Position numbers and translations under genes: made by a program. This document shows positions 1-6,777 of a stretch of 7,453 nt of DNA, one piece after another. Source of the stretch: Nitriliruptoraceae bacterium (GTDB lineage: Bacteria > Actinomycetota > Nitriliruptoria > Nitriliruptorales > Nitriliruptoraceae); assembly GCA_007118045.1 (NCBI GenBank), contig SKTG01000040.1:1-7453 (forward strand), in the 5' to 3' direction. Numbering within the stretch: position 1 is the first letter of the stretch; the number at the start of each line of letters is the position of its first letter. The notes below the pieces were generated by a model. That model was given only the letters and a program-made list of their open reading frames with translations, did no database searches and was not told the origin of the DNA.

Positions 1-145
1 GCCGCCGCTCAGCTCTTCTTCCGAGACCGCCGGCCCTGCGGGCCGCCGCCGCTCAGCTCTTCTTCCGAGACCGCCGGCCCTGCGGGCCGCCGCCGCTCAG
101 CTCTTCTTCCGAGACCGCCGGCCCTGCGGGCCGCCGCCGCTCAGC
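1..145. repeat. 44-bp tandem repeat array directly after rex
   Basis: Three perfect copies of a 44-bp unit lie at 1-44, 45-88 and 89-132, followed by a 13-bp partial copy at 133-145. No base differs between the full copies. On the minus strand each unit starts with the same bases that form the last codon and TGA stop of rex, so the duplicated segment begins inside the rex stop and runs downstream. Each unit holds a small inverted repeat, for example CGGCCC (31-36) and GGGCCG (40-45) around a 3-nt loop, and a purine-rich stretch on the minus strand. There is no T-run to make the hairpin a standard terminator. The period is not a multiple of three, so it is not a protein repeat. The array reaches the window edge, so the true copy number is unknown. 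Confidence 0.95.
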
Positions 146-791
146 CGGTGGCGGCGGGGAACTGGGCGGCGAGGTGCTCGTAGAACGAGAGGATCTGCAG
201 CTCGCTCGAGAGGTCGACCCGCCGCACCGTCACGCCGGCCCCTACCTCCAGCTGGGTCGGAGCGAAGTTGAGGATCGCCGTGACACCAGCGGCGGTCACC
301 GCGTCGGCCACCGCCTGCGCGTGGGCGGCGGGGGTGGCGATCACCGCGATGCCGATCCCCCGCTCCTCGACCAGCTCGTGCAGCCGGGCGACCGGCTCGA
401 TGGTGTGCCCGGCGACCTCGGTTCCCACCAGGGCGGGATCGGCGTCCACGAGCGCGACCAACCGGAAGCCGCGCCGGGCGAACCCGTCGTAGCTGGCGAG
501 CGCGCGCCCCAGGTTGCCGACCCCGACGATGACCACCGGCCGGTCGTCGCCGAGACCGAGCACCTGCGAGATCTCCGCGGTGAGCTCGGCCACCTGGTAG
601 CCGACCCCCCTGGTGCCGTAGCTACCGAGGTGGGAGAGGTCCTTGCGGACCTTCGCCGAGTTGAACCCGGCCCCGCTGGCGAGCTCGTCGCTGGAGACGG
701 TCGTGGTGCCCACCTCCGTCGCGCTCAGCAGGACCTGGAGGTAGATGGGCAACCGTGCCACCGTCGCCTCCGGGATGCGAGCCTGGCGCAC
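141..791 (-). CDS. rex: Redox-sensing transcriptional repressor Rex
   Basis: Rex is a cytoplasmic dimeric repressor that binds operator DNA when NADH/NAD+ is low and lets go when NADH binds. It typically controls respiratory, fermentation and heme genes. From the GTG at 791 the protein has 216 aa, normal for the family. Residues about 7-62 form the winged-helix DNA-binding domain, with the family motif SAKVRKDLSHLGSYGTRGVG at 45-64. A Rossmann fold follows, with the dinucleotide loop GVGNLGRAL at 90-98 and VDADP at 115-119. ILNFAP (173-178) and VDLSSELQILSFY (192-204) are the Rex C-terminal signatures, including the domain-swapped helix. The frame is also open to a GTG at 830 (229 aa), but only the GTG at 791 has a strong ribosome binding site, and it starts close to the usual Rex N-terminus. 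The gene follows the glutaredoxin-like gene by 51 nt and is probably co-transcribed. No convincing Rex operator is visible in the window. Confidence 0.97.
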   Translation of the reverse strand: MRQARIPEATVARLPIYLQVLLSATEVGTTTVSSDELASGAGFNSAKVRKDLSHLGSYGTRGVGYQVAELTAEISQVLGLGDDRPVVIVGVGNLGRALASYDGFARRGFRLVALVDADPALVGTEVAGHTIEPVARLHELVEERGIGIAVIATPAAHAQAVADAVTAAGVTAILNFAPTQLEVGAGVTVRRVDLSSELQILSFYEHLAAQFPAATG

Positions 792-797
792 GTCGGA

Positions 798-804
798 CCT
801 TTCC
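798..804 (-). promoter_or_regulatory. Ribosome binding site that fixes the rex start
   Basis: On the minus strand these bases read GGAAAGG and lie 6 nt before the GTG at 791, which is ideal Shine-Dalgarno spacing. The alternative upstream GTG at 830 has no comparable motif and would add 13 Pro/Arg-rich residues not typical of Rex. This site is why the shorter start was chosen. Confidence 0.7.
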
Positions 805-842
805 GGCGGGTGAGGGCGGCGCGGTCCCACCGACCGCCCGGG

Positions 843-1133
843 TCATCCGAGGCTACGCCGCGACCGCGAGCCCGAGAAACGCGACCGTCGGCGGGCGCGG
901 CGAACGGCACGCCTCACCACCCCCGGTGCCACCTCGAGCTCGGCCACCTCCACCTCGTCGACGGCGACCACGGGGACCCGCACCGTGTAGCGCTCGACCA
1001 GGTCCGGGTCCTCGTCGATGTCGACGTGGACCACCTCCGCGTCCGGCGCCTCCCGTGCGACGAGCTCCTCGGCGTGCCGACACAGACCGCAGCCGGCACG
1101 GGTGTAGACGACCACCCGGACCCGCCGCCTCAC
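843..1133 (-). CDS. Glutaredoxin-like (DUF836-type) thiol-disulfide protein
   Basis: This is a 96-aa thioredoxin-fold protein. VRVVVYTRAGCGLC (residues 5-18) is the first beta strand and the redox-active CxxC (C15, C18). HVDIDEDPDLVERYTVRVPV (36-55) carries the second strand-helix and the conserved cis-proline (P54) of glutaredoxins. The family is expected to reduce disulfides or mixed thiols; the actual electron donor and target cannot be read from sequence. The chosen GTG overlaps the acyl-CoA synthetase stop by 4 nt (GTGA), with GAGGG 3 nt upstream inside the ligase gene, so the two are probably translationally coupled. The frame stays open upstream to 1250 but that part only shadows the ligase. 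The last 25 residues are very Arg-rich, which is unusual. Small glutaredoxin-like genes directly upstream of rex occur in other actinobacteria, from memory of that neighbourhood, which supports both calls. Confidence 0.88.
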   Translation of the reverse strand: MRRRVRVVVYTRAGCGLCRHAEELVAREAPDAEVVHVDIDEDPDLVERYTVRVPVVAVDEVEVAELEVAPGVVRRAVRRARRRSRFSGSRSRRSLG

Positions 1134-2671
1134 GTGCCCTCGGCCCGACGCAGGTCGCGTCGACGCACCTTGCCGGTGGCGGTGTGGGGCAGCTCGTCCG
1201 CGACCACGATGCGGCTCGGACACTTGTACCGGGCGAGGTAGCGGCGGCACCGCCGTTGCAGGTCCTCCACGTCGACGGGCCGCTCGGCCCGGGCCACGAC
1301 GTGCGCGACCACCGCCTCCCCGGCCAGCGGGTGCGGCTCACCGACCACCGCCGCGTGGCTCACCGTCGGATCGTCGAGCAGGACCCGCTCGACCTCCCGG
1401 GGGTAGACGTTGAACCCGTTGACCAGGATCAGGTCCCGCTTGCGGTCCACCAGCTGCAGGTGCCCGTCCGAGTCGTGGACCCCGATGTCCCCGGTGCGCA
1501 ACCAGCCGTCGGCGGTGAGCGCGCCCGCCGTGGCCTCCTCGTCCCGCCAGTAGCCCGAGAAGACGTTCGGGCCACGCACCCACACCTCTCCGGGGTCGCC
1601 ATCGGCCACGTCGCGACCCTCGTCGTCCACGAGCCGGATCTCGACACCGGGGAGGGGCAACCCGACCGTCCCGGGCCGCGGCGCTGGAGCCATGGAGGTG
1701 CTGCTCACGCTCGGTGAGGCCTCGGTGAGCCCGTACCCCTCCTCGATCGTGAGCCCCGTCGCGTCCCGGAAGCGCTCGAGCGCGGGTACCGGCAGCGGCG
1801 CGGCTCCGGAGACGGCCAGACGCACGCTCGCCAGCTGGTCGGCGTCCAGGGCGCCCGACTCCAACCACGCCAGGTACATCGGCGGCGCCCCGAGGAGCAC
1901 CGTGACCCCGTGGTGAGCGATGGCCGCCAACGTCTCCGAGGGGTCGAACCGCTCCACCAGGGCGATCGTCGCCCCCACCGTGATGGAGGCGCCGAGGCCG
2001 ACGTTGAGCGCGTAGATGTGGGCGAGGGGCAACGCCACGAGCACGACGTCGTCGGCGGCGACCTCGAAGCGGCCGGCCAGGGACTGGTCCTGGTTCGCGG
2101 CGAGGTTGGCTCGGCTGAGCATCGCGCCGCGTGGTCGGCCGGTCGTGCCCGACGTGTACACCAGGGCAGCGAGGTCCTCGCCCCGCCGCTCGATCACCCG
2201 TGGCTCGCCGGCAGCCTCGAGCAGCTGCTCCCACTCGGCGTCGACCTGCGCATCGGCCACACCGAGCTCCAGGCCGATGAGCGTTCGGAGGTCCGGGAGC
2301 TCGTCGGCGAGGCCGGCGAGCGCCTGGATCCGTTCCGGCCCCACGACCGCGACCTGGGCCTGGCTGTCGGCCAGTGCGTGTCGCAACTCGTCCGGCGCCA
2401 GACCGGGCAGCAGCGGCACCGCCGCCGCGCCCGCCCGCAGGATCGCGGCGAACACCTCGACGAAGCCCGGCGTCGTCCCCGCGACGAGGGCGACGCGGTC
2501 CCCGCCGCCCACGCCGAGCTGCTGCAGCGCGGCGGTCCCCGCATCGACCCGGGCGTGGAGCTCGCCGTACGTGCGACGGCCATCCTCGTACACCAGCGCC
2601 GGCGCGTCCGGACGCGCCGCCGCCGCCCGTCGCAGCCGTGCCGCGACGTCCACCGGTGCGGTGTCACCCAT
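1130..2671 (-). CDS. AMP-forming acyl-CoA synthetase (fatty-acid-CoA ligase family)
   Basis: This 513-aa member of the ANL adenylating superfamily is expected to activate a carboxylic acid, most likely a fatty acid, with ATP to an acyl-adenylate and then transfer it to CoA in the cytoplasm. Motifs appear in the right order: the phosphate-binding loop TSGTTGRPRG (173-182), GYGLTE (312-317), the ribose-binding aspartate in LRTGD (391-395), the hinge region KRDLILVNGFNVYP (411-424) and the catalytic lysine of TATGK (497-501). The P-loop has Arg where Lys is usual (PRG instead of PKG), a tolerated variant. Length matches medium/long-chain acyl-CoA synthetases; chain length cannot be told from sequence, so fadD is not assigned. 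The ATG is preceded by GGGAGG 4 nt upstream. It is the first gene after a 227-bp intergenic gap and heads a probable ligase-glutaredoxin-rex unit. Other ANL enzymes such as a specialised aryl- or cholate-CoA ligase cannot be excluded. Confidence 0.93.
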   Translation of the reverse strand: MGDTAPVDVAARLRRAAAARPDAPALVYEDGRRTYGELHARVDAGTAALQQLGVGGGDRVALVAGTTPGFVEVFAAILRAGAAAVPLLPGLAPDELRHALADSQAQVAVVGPERIQALAGLADELPDLRTLIGLELGVADAQVDAEWEQLLEAAGEPRVIERRGEDLAALVYTSGTTGRPRGAMLSRANLAANQDQSLAGRFEVAADDVVLVALPLAHIYALNVGLGASITVGATIALVERFDPSETLAAIAHHGVTVLLGAPPMYLAWLESGALDADQLASVRLAVSGAAPLPVPALERFRDATGLTIEEGYGLTEASPSVSSTSMAPAPRPGTVGLPLPGVEIRLVDDEGRDVADGDPGEVWVRGPNVFSGYWRDEEATAGALTADGWLRTGDIGVHDSDGHLQLVDRKRDLILVNGFNVYPREVERVLLDDPTVSHAAVVGEPHPLAGEAVVAHVVARAERPVDVEDLQRRCRRYLARYKCPSRIVVADELPHTATGKVRRRDLRRAEGT

Positions 2672-2732
2672 CGAGCCTCCCTTCCGCGCCTCGCGAAGCT
2701 AGCCGCCCCGCGGTGCTCCACGGTCCGGCGGT

Positions 2733-2751
2733 GCCCGGTGGCACACCGGGC
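2733..2751 (-). promoter_or_regulatory. GC-rich hairpin in the presumed leader of the acyl-CoA synthetase gene
   Basis: GCCCGGTG (2733-2740) and CACCGGGC (2744-2751) form a perfect 8-bp stem with a 3-nt loop, ending 61 nt before the ligase ATG. A second complementary pair, CCCGCGG (2707-2713) with CCGCGGG (2751-2757), could close a larger stem around it, sharing one base. No T-run follows on either strand, so a classic intrinsic terminator is unlikely. It may be an RNA structure in the 5' leader or only a by-product of high GC. Confidence 0.4.
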
Positions 2752-2783
2752 CGCGGGACTCCGGCGCGCGACGCTCGCAGGCA

Positions 2784-2808
2784 GACGCTATGATTTTGCC
2801 ATAGCGTC
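2784..2808. promoter_or_regulatory. 25-bp perfect inverted repeat, candidate operator
   Basis: Plus-strand arms GACGCTATG (2784-2792) and CATAGCGTC (2800-2808) are perfect 9-bp complements around a 7-nt AT-rich centre. This is the most AT-rich spot in the intergenic region and lies 112 nt upstream of the ligase ATG. Its length and symmetry resemble operators of TetR-like homodimeric regulators. A stem-loop function is less likely because neither side has a T-run. It does not match a Rex operator. No candidate regulator for it is encoded in the window. Confidence 0.5.
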
Positions 2809-2839
2809 CCTTGCGCACCCCCCGAGCGCAGCGGATGCT

Positions 2840-2869
2840 CGACGGCCGTCGCCGACCCATCGGCGGCGG
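2840..2869 (-). terminator. Weak terminator-like structures after the hybrid kinase gene
   Basis: A 12-bp palindrome (CGACGGCCGTCG, 2840-2851) overlaps a second possible hairpin: GCCGA (2851-2855) and TCGGC (2860-2864) around a CCCA loop, extended by one more pair, a mismatch and three further pairs. They begin about 30 nt past the kinase stop, where a terminator would be expected. There is no T-run, so this is a weak call resting mainly on position. Confidence 0.25.
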
Positions 2870-2870
2870 T

Positions 2871-2894
2871 CGTCGTCATGCCCCGTCGTCATGC
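2871..2894. repeat. Short direct repeat between kinase stop and intergenic hairpins
   Basis: The 11-mer CGTCGTCATGC occurs at 2871-2881 and again at 2884-2894, a 13-bp period. It sits just after the kinase stop codon. It could be a small binding-site pair, but two copies of a GTC-rich word in GC-rich DNA may be chance. Confidence 0.45.
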
Positions 2895-2898
2895 TCGC

Positions 2899-5800
2899 TC
2901 AGCTCGTCGGCACCGCGGTGGTGGTCAGCCACCGCCGCAGGATCCTTGACAGCTCCGCCGGCCCGTAGGGCTTGGTGAGCACGTCGTCCATGCCGGCCGC
3001 CCGACACTCCTGGGCGTGTTCGGCGGTCGGATCGGCGGTGAGCGCCACGATCGGGACCCGGCTGACCGCGCCGCCGGACCGGCGGATCCGCCGCGTCGCT
3101 TCGAAACCGTCCACACCGGGCATCAGGCAGTCCATGAGCACGAGCTCGAAGCTGCCCGTCAGGACCGACGCGGCTCCGGCCGCCCCGTCGGCGACGACCT
3201 CGACGTCACAGCCGAGGTCCTCGAGGTGTGCGCGGGCGAGCTCCTGGTTCACCTCGTTGTCGTCCACGACGAGCACGTGACCGGTCGGCACCGATGCGGC
3301 GGTGGCCGTCTCCGCCGCGACCGGCGCCGAGCCGGGGTCCGCGGGCTCGACCGGGAGCACGAGGTCCAGGCGGAAGCTCGAGCCCGCTCCCGGGGTGCTG
3401 ACCACCTGGACCTCGCCGCCCATCAGCTGCGTGAGCTGCCGCACGATCGCGAGTCCGAGTCCGGTCCCGCCGAACCGGCGCGTCGTGGTCTGGTCGGCCT
3501 GCGTGAAGGGCTCGAAGAGGTGAGCGACCGCCTCGGGTTCGATGCCGATCCCCGTGTCGGTGACCTCGAAACGGAGCGGTGCCCGCCCGTCGGTGGTCGG
3601 TCCCGTCGTCGCCACGGAGAGGCCGACACCGCCCCGTTCCGTGAACTTCACCGCGTTGCCGGCCAGGTTGAGCAGGATCTGACGGAGCCGGACGACGTCG
3701 CCGCGCACGACGGCCGGCGTCCCAGCCGCCACCTCGGTCCGCAGCTCGAGGCCGCGCTCGCCGGCGGCGTGGGCGACGAGGGCCCGCACCTCCTCGAGGA
3801 GCGGACCGAGCTCGACCCGCCCCTCGACCAGCTGGATGCGACCCGCCTCGATCCTGGCGATGTCGAGGAGGTCGTCGACCAGGACCAAGAGCGACGACGC
3901 GGAGCCACGGGCGGCCCGGGCGTGGGCGAGCGCGGCGCCGTCGAGCCGCCGGTCGCCGAGCAGCAGTTCGAGCATGCCGATGACGCCGTTGAGCGGGGTA
4001 CGCAGCTCGTGCGACACGGTGGAGATGAAGCGCGTCTTGGCCTCGTTCGCCGCCTCCGCGGTCTGCTTGGCTTCGACCAGGGCCCGCTCGTAGGCGCGGC
4101 GCTCGGTGATGTCGTTGAAGGACCCCACGGTGCCGACGAGCTCGCCCCACTGGTCGTGTTCGGGCCGGCGCACGACCTCGACCCAGCGGACGCCGCCGGA
4201 CGCGGTCAACAAGCGCGCTTCCACCCGCCCGACCCCGGAGGTCGCGGCCGATCCCTGCGGCCCGGTCGCCAGCACCGCCGGACGATCGTCGGGGTGGAAG
4301 GCCCGTGCGGCGTCGGTCCCGAGCGCGGTGGTCACCGCGATCCCGGTCAGCTCCTCCCAGACCGGGCTGAGGTAGCTCCACCGTCCCGCCATGTCCGTGC
4401 GGAACACCACCTCGACGAGGTGTTCCACCACGGTGCGGTACTCGTGTTCGTTCGCCCGGAGCTCTGCCTCGGAGCGCGCGCGAGCGACCGCCCCGGCGAC
4501 GATCTCCGCGACCGCGCGCGCCGCGTACGTGTCGGTGTCGCTCCACGCGTGGGTGCGGCCGTGGTGGTGCATGCCCACCACGCCGACGAGGTGGCCACCG
4601 ACGAGCAGGGGCGCGTGGACCGCGGACCTGACACCGAGCCGCTCGAGCAGATCCCGCTCGGGCCGCGCCTCGGGGCCGAGTGCCGTCACGTCGGGGACGT
4701 GGACCGTCTCGCCCCGACGCAACCTCGAGACGACCCAGGGCACCTCGGCGAGGTCGGGAGGCCCGACCGCCCGGCCGGCCGGTGGCCGCGAGCCCCACCC
4801 GCGATGTTCCCGCACCGATCGGCCCGCCTCGTCGAGCAGGAGCAGGAAGACGTGGCTCGCGCCGCACAACGTCCCGATGTCGGCGAGCGAGGCGTCGACG
4901 GCCGCGTCGAAGGCGTCCAGGCCGACGAACCGCGCCGAGACCGAGGCCAGGGTGGACTCGAGCTCCAGCTGCCGCTCCGCCGCGGCTTCCTCGCGCTTGC
5001 GGTCGGTGAGATCGAGGTTGCTGCCGACCACCCGGGTCGCCCGACCGGTCCCGTCCCGCAGGATGCGGGCCCGGCTCAGCACCGGGACGTAGCTGCCGTC
5101 GCGATGCCGGAGTCGCAGCTCGAACTGGACGGTGGCGTCGGGGCCCTCCAGGGCCCGGGTGTAGGCCGCCGAGATCCGCTGACGGTCCTGCGGATGGATG
5201 CGATCGAGCATGGTGGTGAGCTCGCACTCCGCGGGTCCGTCGGGCTCACCGAGCTGGGACCACCAGCTCGCCGAGAGCGTGACCCGCCCACCGGCGAGGT
5301 CGTGGTCCCAGATCGCGTCACGGGTCGCCGAGAACGCCAGGGCGAGCCGTTGCTCGATCGACTCGGCAGCCTTACGGGCGGCGAGCATCGCCGCGTCGCG
5401 TTCGCGACGCACGTGCGCGTTCGTGAACAGCTCCGCCAGCACGGACAACAGCGCGACCTCGTCACCGGACCAGTCCCGGCGACGCCCGACCACGTCGAAG
5501 CCGACGAAACCGAGGTAGCGCGTGCCGTCCTGGAGCGGGACGGTCAACAGCGTCTCGACCCCCTGCGCTGCGAGGAAGGCCCTCGCCGGCGAGGCCTGCG
5601 GCAGCGCGGAGACGCAGGGCAGATGCACCACCTCGCCTCGGCGGTGTCGCTGCGACCAGTCGCCCAGCGCGTGGACCGGCAGCTCCTGGAGCGTGTCGAT
5701 CAGCGGCTCGATGCCCGGCGCGCACCATTCATGGGTGTTGCTGAACGTCTCCGAGTCCGGGTCGAACCGGAACAGGTAGGCGCGGTCCACCGAGGTGAAG

Positions 5801-6777
5801 CTCCCCGTGATCGCGAGTGCACTCTCGATCGATGCGTCCAGCCCCTCGAGCGGGACGTTGACGAAGTCGACGGCGAGCTCGGTGAGGAGCCGCTGGAAGG
5901 CGGTCCGGTCGGCGGCCGCCCGTTCCGCGCGGACCCGATCCGTGACGTCGCGCAGATGCCCCGTGGCACCGATCACGCGCCCCGAGCGCGACGTGATCGG
6001 GCCGGCGTCCAGCTCGTAGGTCCTGTCGGTACCGGGCAACGGCCGCATCGTCGTGGCGGCGGCATCGGCCGTCGCGCCGTCACCGACCTCGCAGACGGCA
6101 TCGACGACGGTGCCCGAGGCGACGGCCTCCGCGGTCACCTCCTGGGCGGCGGCCCCGAGGCGGCCGGCGAGCACGTCGGCGAGCTGACGGCGGACCGCGG
6201 CGCGCACCGGTCGCGCCGCCAGCTGCGCGAACGGCTCGTTGACGAGCATCAGCCCGCCGTCGGCATCGGTCATCCAGGCAGCGAACGGCAGGTTGTCGAG
6301 CAGTGCCCGCTGGCGGTCCCGGAGCTCCACCAGCTCCGACTCCATCCGCCGGCGCCGCTGCCGGTCCACGCCTGCGACGAAGGTGCGCGCGAACACGGCC
6401 ACGAAGCGCCGGAACTCCGCCAGGAACTCGGGTTCGAACGGACGGCGCCGACCGAGGATCAGCAACCCGAGGCCCGACAAGCGGAAGACGTACACGTGCT
6501 CGCCCTCGACGGGGAGCTCCCCCATGGCCGCGTCCGCCGGGATGGCCGCGGCCGCGGCCTCGACGATGGCGGGCCACTGCCCCTGGGACTCGAGCGCGCC
6601 CGGGACCACCATCTGCGTGGCGTGGTCCCGGTCCGTGCCGACGACACCGACGTACACGCAGTCCGTGCGGTGCAGGATGCGCGGCAGCGTCCGCGAGAGC
6701 AGCTGGGGCAGCTGCGGTTCGCCGCCGAGCGAGAACGCGAGCTCGAGCAGCACCTCGTGGTGGGCGCCGTCAGCCAT
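2899..6777 (-). CDS. Soluble multi-sensor hybrid histidine kinase with C-terminal receiver
   Basis: A 1292-aa cytoplasmic hybrid kinase with no membrane segment or signal peptide. Domains read as: GAF-like (about 1-145), PAS (150-285), GAF (290-460), PAS (470-597), GAF (605-765), PAS (775-897), HisKA with phospho-accepting H923 in SHELRTPLNG, HATPase with N-box asparagines N1037 and N1041, DTGIG (1074-1078) and GGTGLGL (1103-1109), then a receiver (about 1166-1285) with acidic pair D1172/D1173, phospho-acceptor D1216, T1247 and K1269. All key residues are intact, so kinase and receiver should both be active. Charged, Glu/Arg/Ala-rich helices join the sensor domains, probably signal-passing coiled coils. 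There is no Hpt or DNA-binding output, so phosphate must pass to a partner or the receiver must feed back on the kinase. The ATG overlaps the FIST gene stop by 8 nt (ATGGCTGA), with only a weak ribosome binding site, pointing to translational coupling. The ligand is unknown. The first GAF is the least certain domain. Confidence 0.94.
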   Translation of the reverse strand: MADGAHHEVLLELAFSLGGEPQLPQLLSRTLPRILHRTDCVYVGVVGTDRDHATQMVVPGALESQGQWPAIVEAAAAAIPADAAMGELPVEGEHVYVFRLSGLGLLILGRRRPFEPEFLAEFRRFVAVFARTFVAGVDRQRRRRMESELVELRDRQRALLDNLPFAAWMTDADGGLMLVNEPFAQLAARPVRAAVRRQLADVLAGRLGAAAQEVTAEAVASGTVVDAVCEVGDGATADAAATTMRPLPGTDRTYELDAGPITSRSGRVIGATGHLRDVTDRVRAERAAADRTAFQRLLTELAVDFVNVPLEGLDASIESALAITGSFTSVDRAYLFRFDPDSETFSNTHEWCAPGIEPLIDTLQELPVHALGDWSQRHRRGEVVHLPCVSALPQASPARAFLAAQGVETLLTVPLQDGTRYLGFVGFDVVGRRRDWSGDEVALLSVLAELFTNAHVRRERDAAMLAARKAAESIEQRLALAFSATRDAIWDHDLAGGRVTLSASWWSQLGEPDGPAECELTTMLDRIHPQDRQRISAAYTRALEGPDATVQFELRLRHRDGSYVPVLSRARILRDGTGRATRVVGSNLDLTDRKREEAAAERQLELESTLASVSARFVGLDAFDAAVDASLADIGTLCGASHVFLLLLDEAGRSVREHRGWGSRPPAGRAVGPPDLAEVPWVVSRLRRGETVHVPDVTALGPEARPERDLLERLGVRSAVHAPLLVGGHLVGVVGMHHHGRTHAWSDTDTYAARAVAEIVAGAVARARSEAELRANEHEYRTVVEHLVEVVFRTDMAGRWSYLSPVWEELTGIAVTTALGTDAARAFHPDDRPAVLATGPQGSAATSGVGRVEARLLTASGGVRWVEVVRRPEHDQWGELVGTVGSFNDITERRAYERALVEAKQTAEAANEAKTRFISTVSHELRTPLNGVIGMLELLLGDRRLDGAALAHARAARGSASSLLVLVDDLLDIARIEAGRIQLVEGRVELGPLLEEVRALVAHAAGERGLELRTEVAAGTPAVVRGDVVRLRQILLNLAGNAVKFTERGGVGLSVATTGPTTDGRAPLRFEVTDTGIGIEPEAVAHLFEPFTQADQTTTRRFGGTGLGLAIVRQLTQLMGGEVQVVSTPGAGSSFRLDLVLPVEPADPGSAPVAAETATAASVPTGHVLVVDDNEVNQELARAHLEDLGCDVEVVADGAAGAASVLTGSFELVLMDCLMPGVDGFEATRRIRRSGGAVSRVPIVALTADPTAEHAQECRAAGMDDVLTKPYGPAELSRILRRWLTTTAVPTS

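Noticed and set aside
10..110. Sequencing-adapter contamination suggested by GCTCTTC in each repeat
   Set aside because: The match to common adapter ends is only partial and the unit joins seamlessly to the rex stop codon. An assembly artefact of copy number remains possible, adapter sequence does not fit.
1..145. CRISPR array
   Set aside because: The 44-bp units are directly contiguous with no variable spacers.
2789..2794. TATGAT on the plus strand as a -10 box
   Set aside because: No matching -35 element at 16-18 bp and no plus-strand gene downstream. The bases are part of the inverted repeat.
2664..2879. Possible 71-aa minus-strand gene filling the intergenic region
   Set aside because: No good ribosome binding site, no recognisable motif, and it runs through the inverted repeat and hairpin into the ligase start. 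More likely a chance frame.
174..2968. Long plus-strand open frames (174-1241, 755-1717, 1910-2968)
   Set aside because: These are shadows opposite rex, the glutaredoxin-like gene and the acyl-CoA synthetase, with biased composition and no family motifs.
3641..3651. GTGAACTTCAC, resembling half-sites of a Rex operator
   Set aside because: The centre is one base, not the spacing of Rex operators, and it lies in the kinase N-box codons, where protein constraint explains it.
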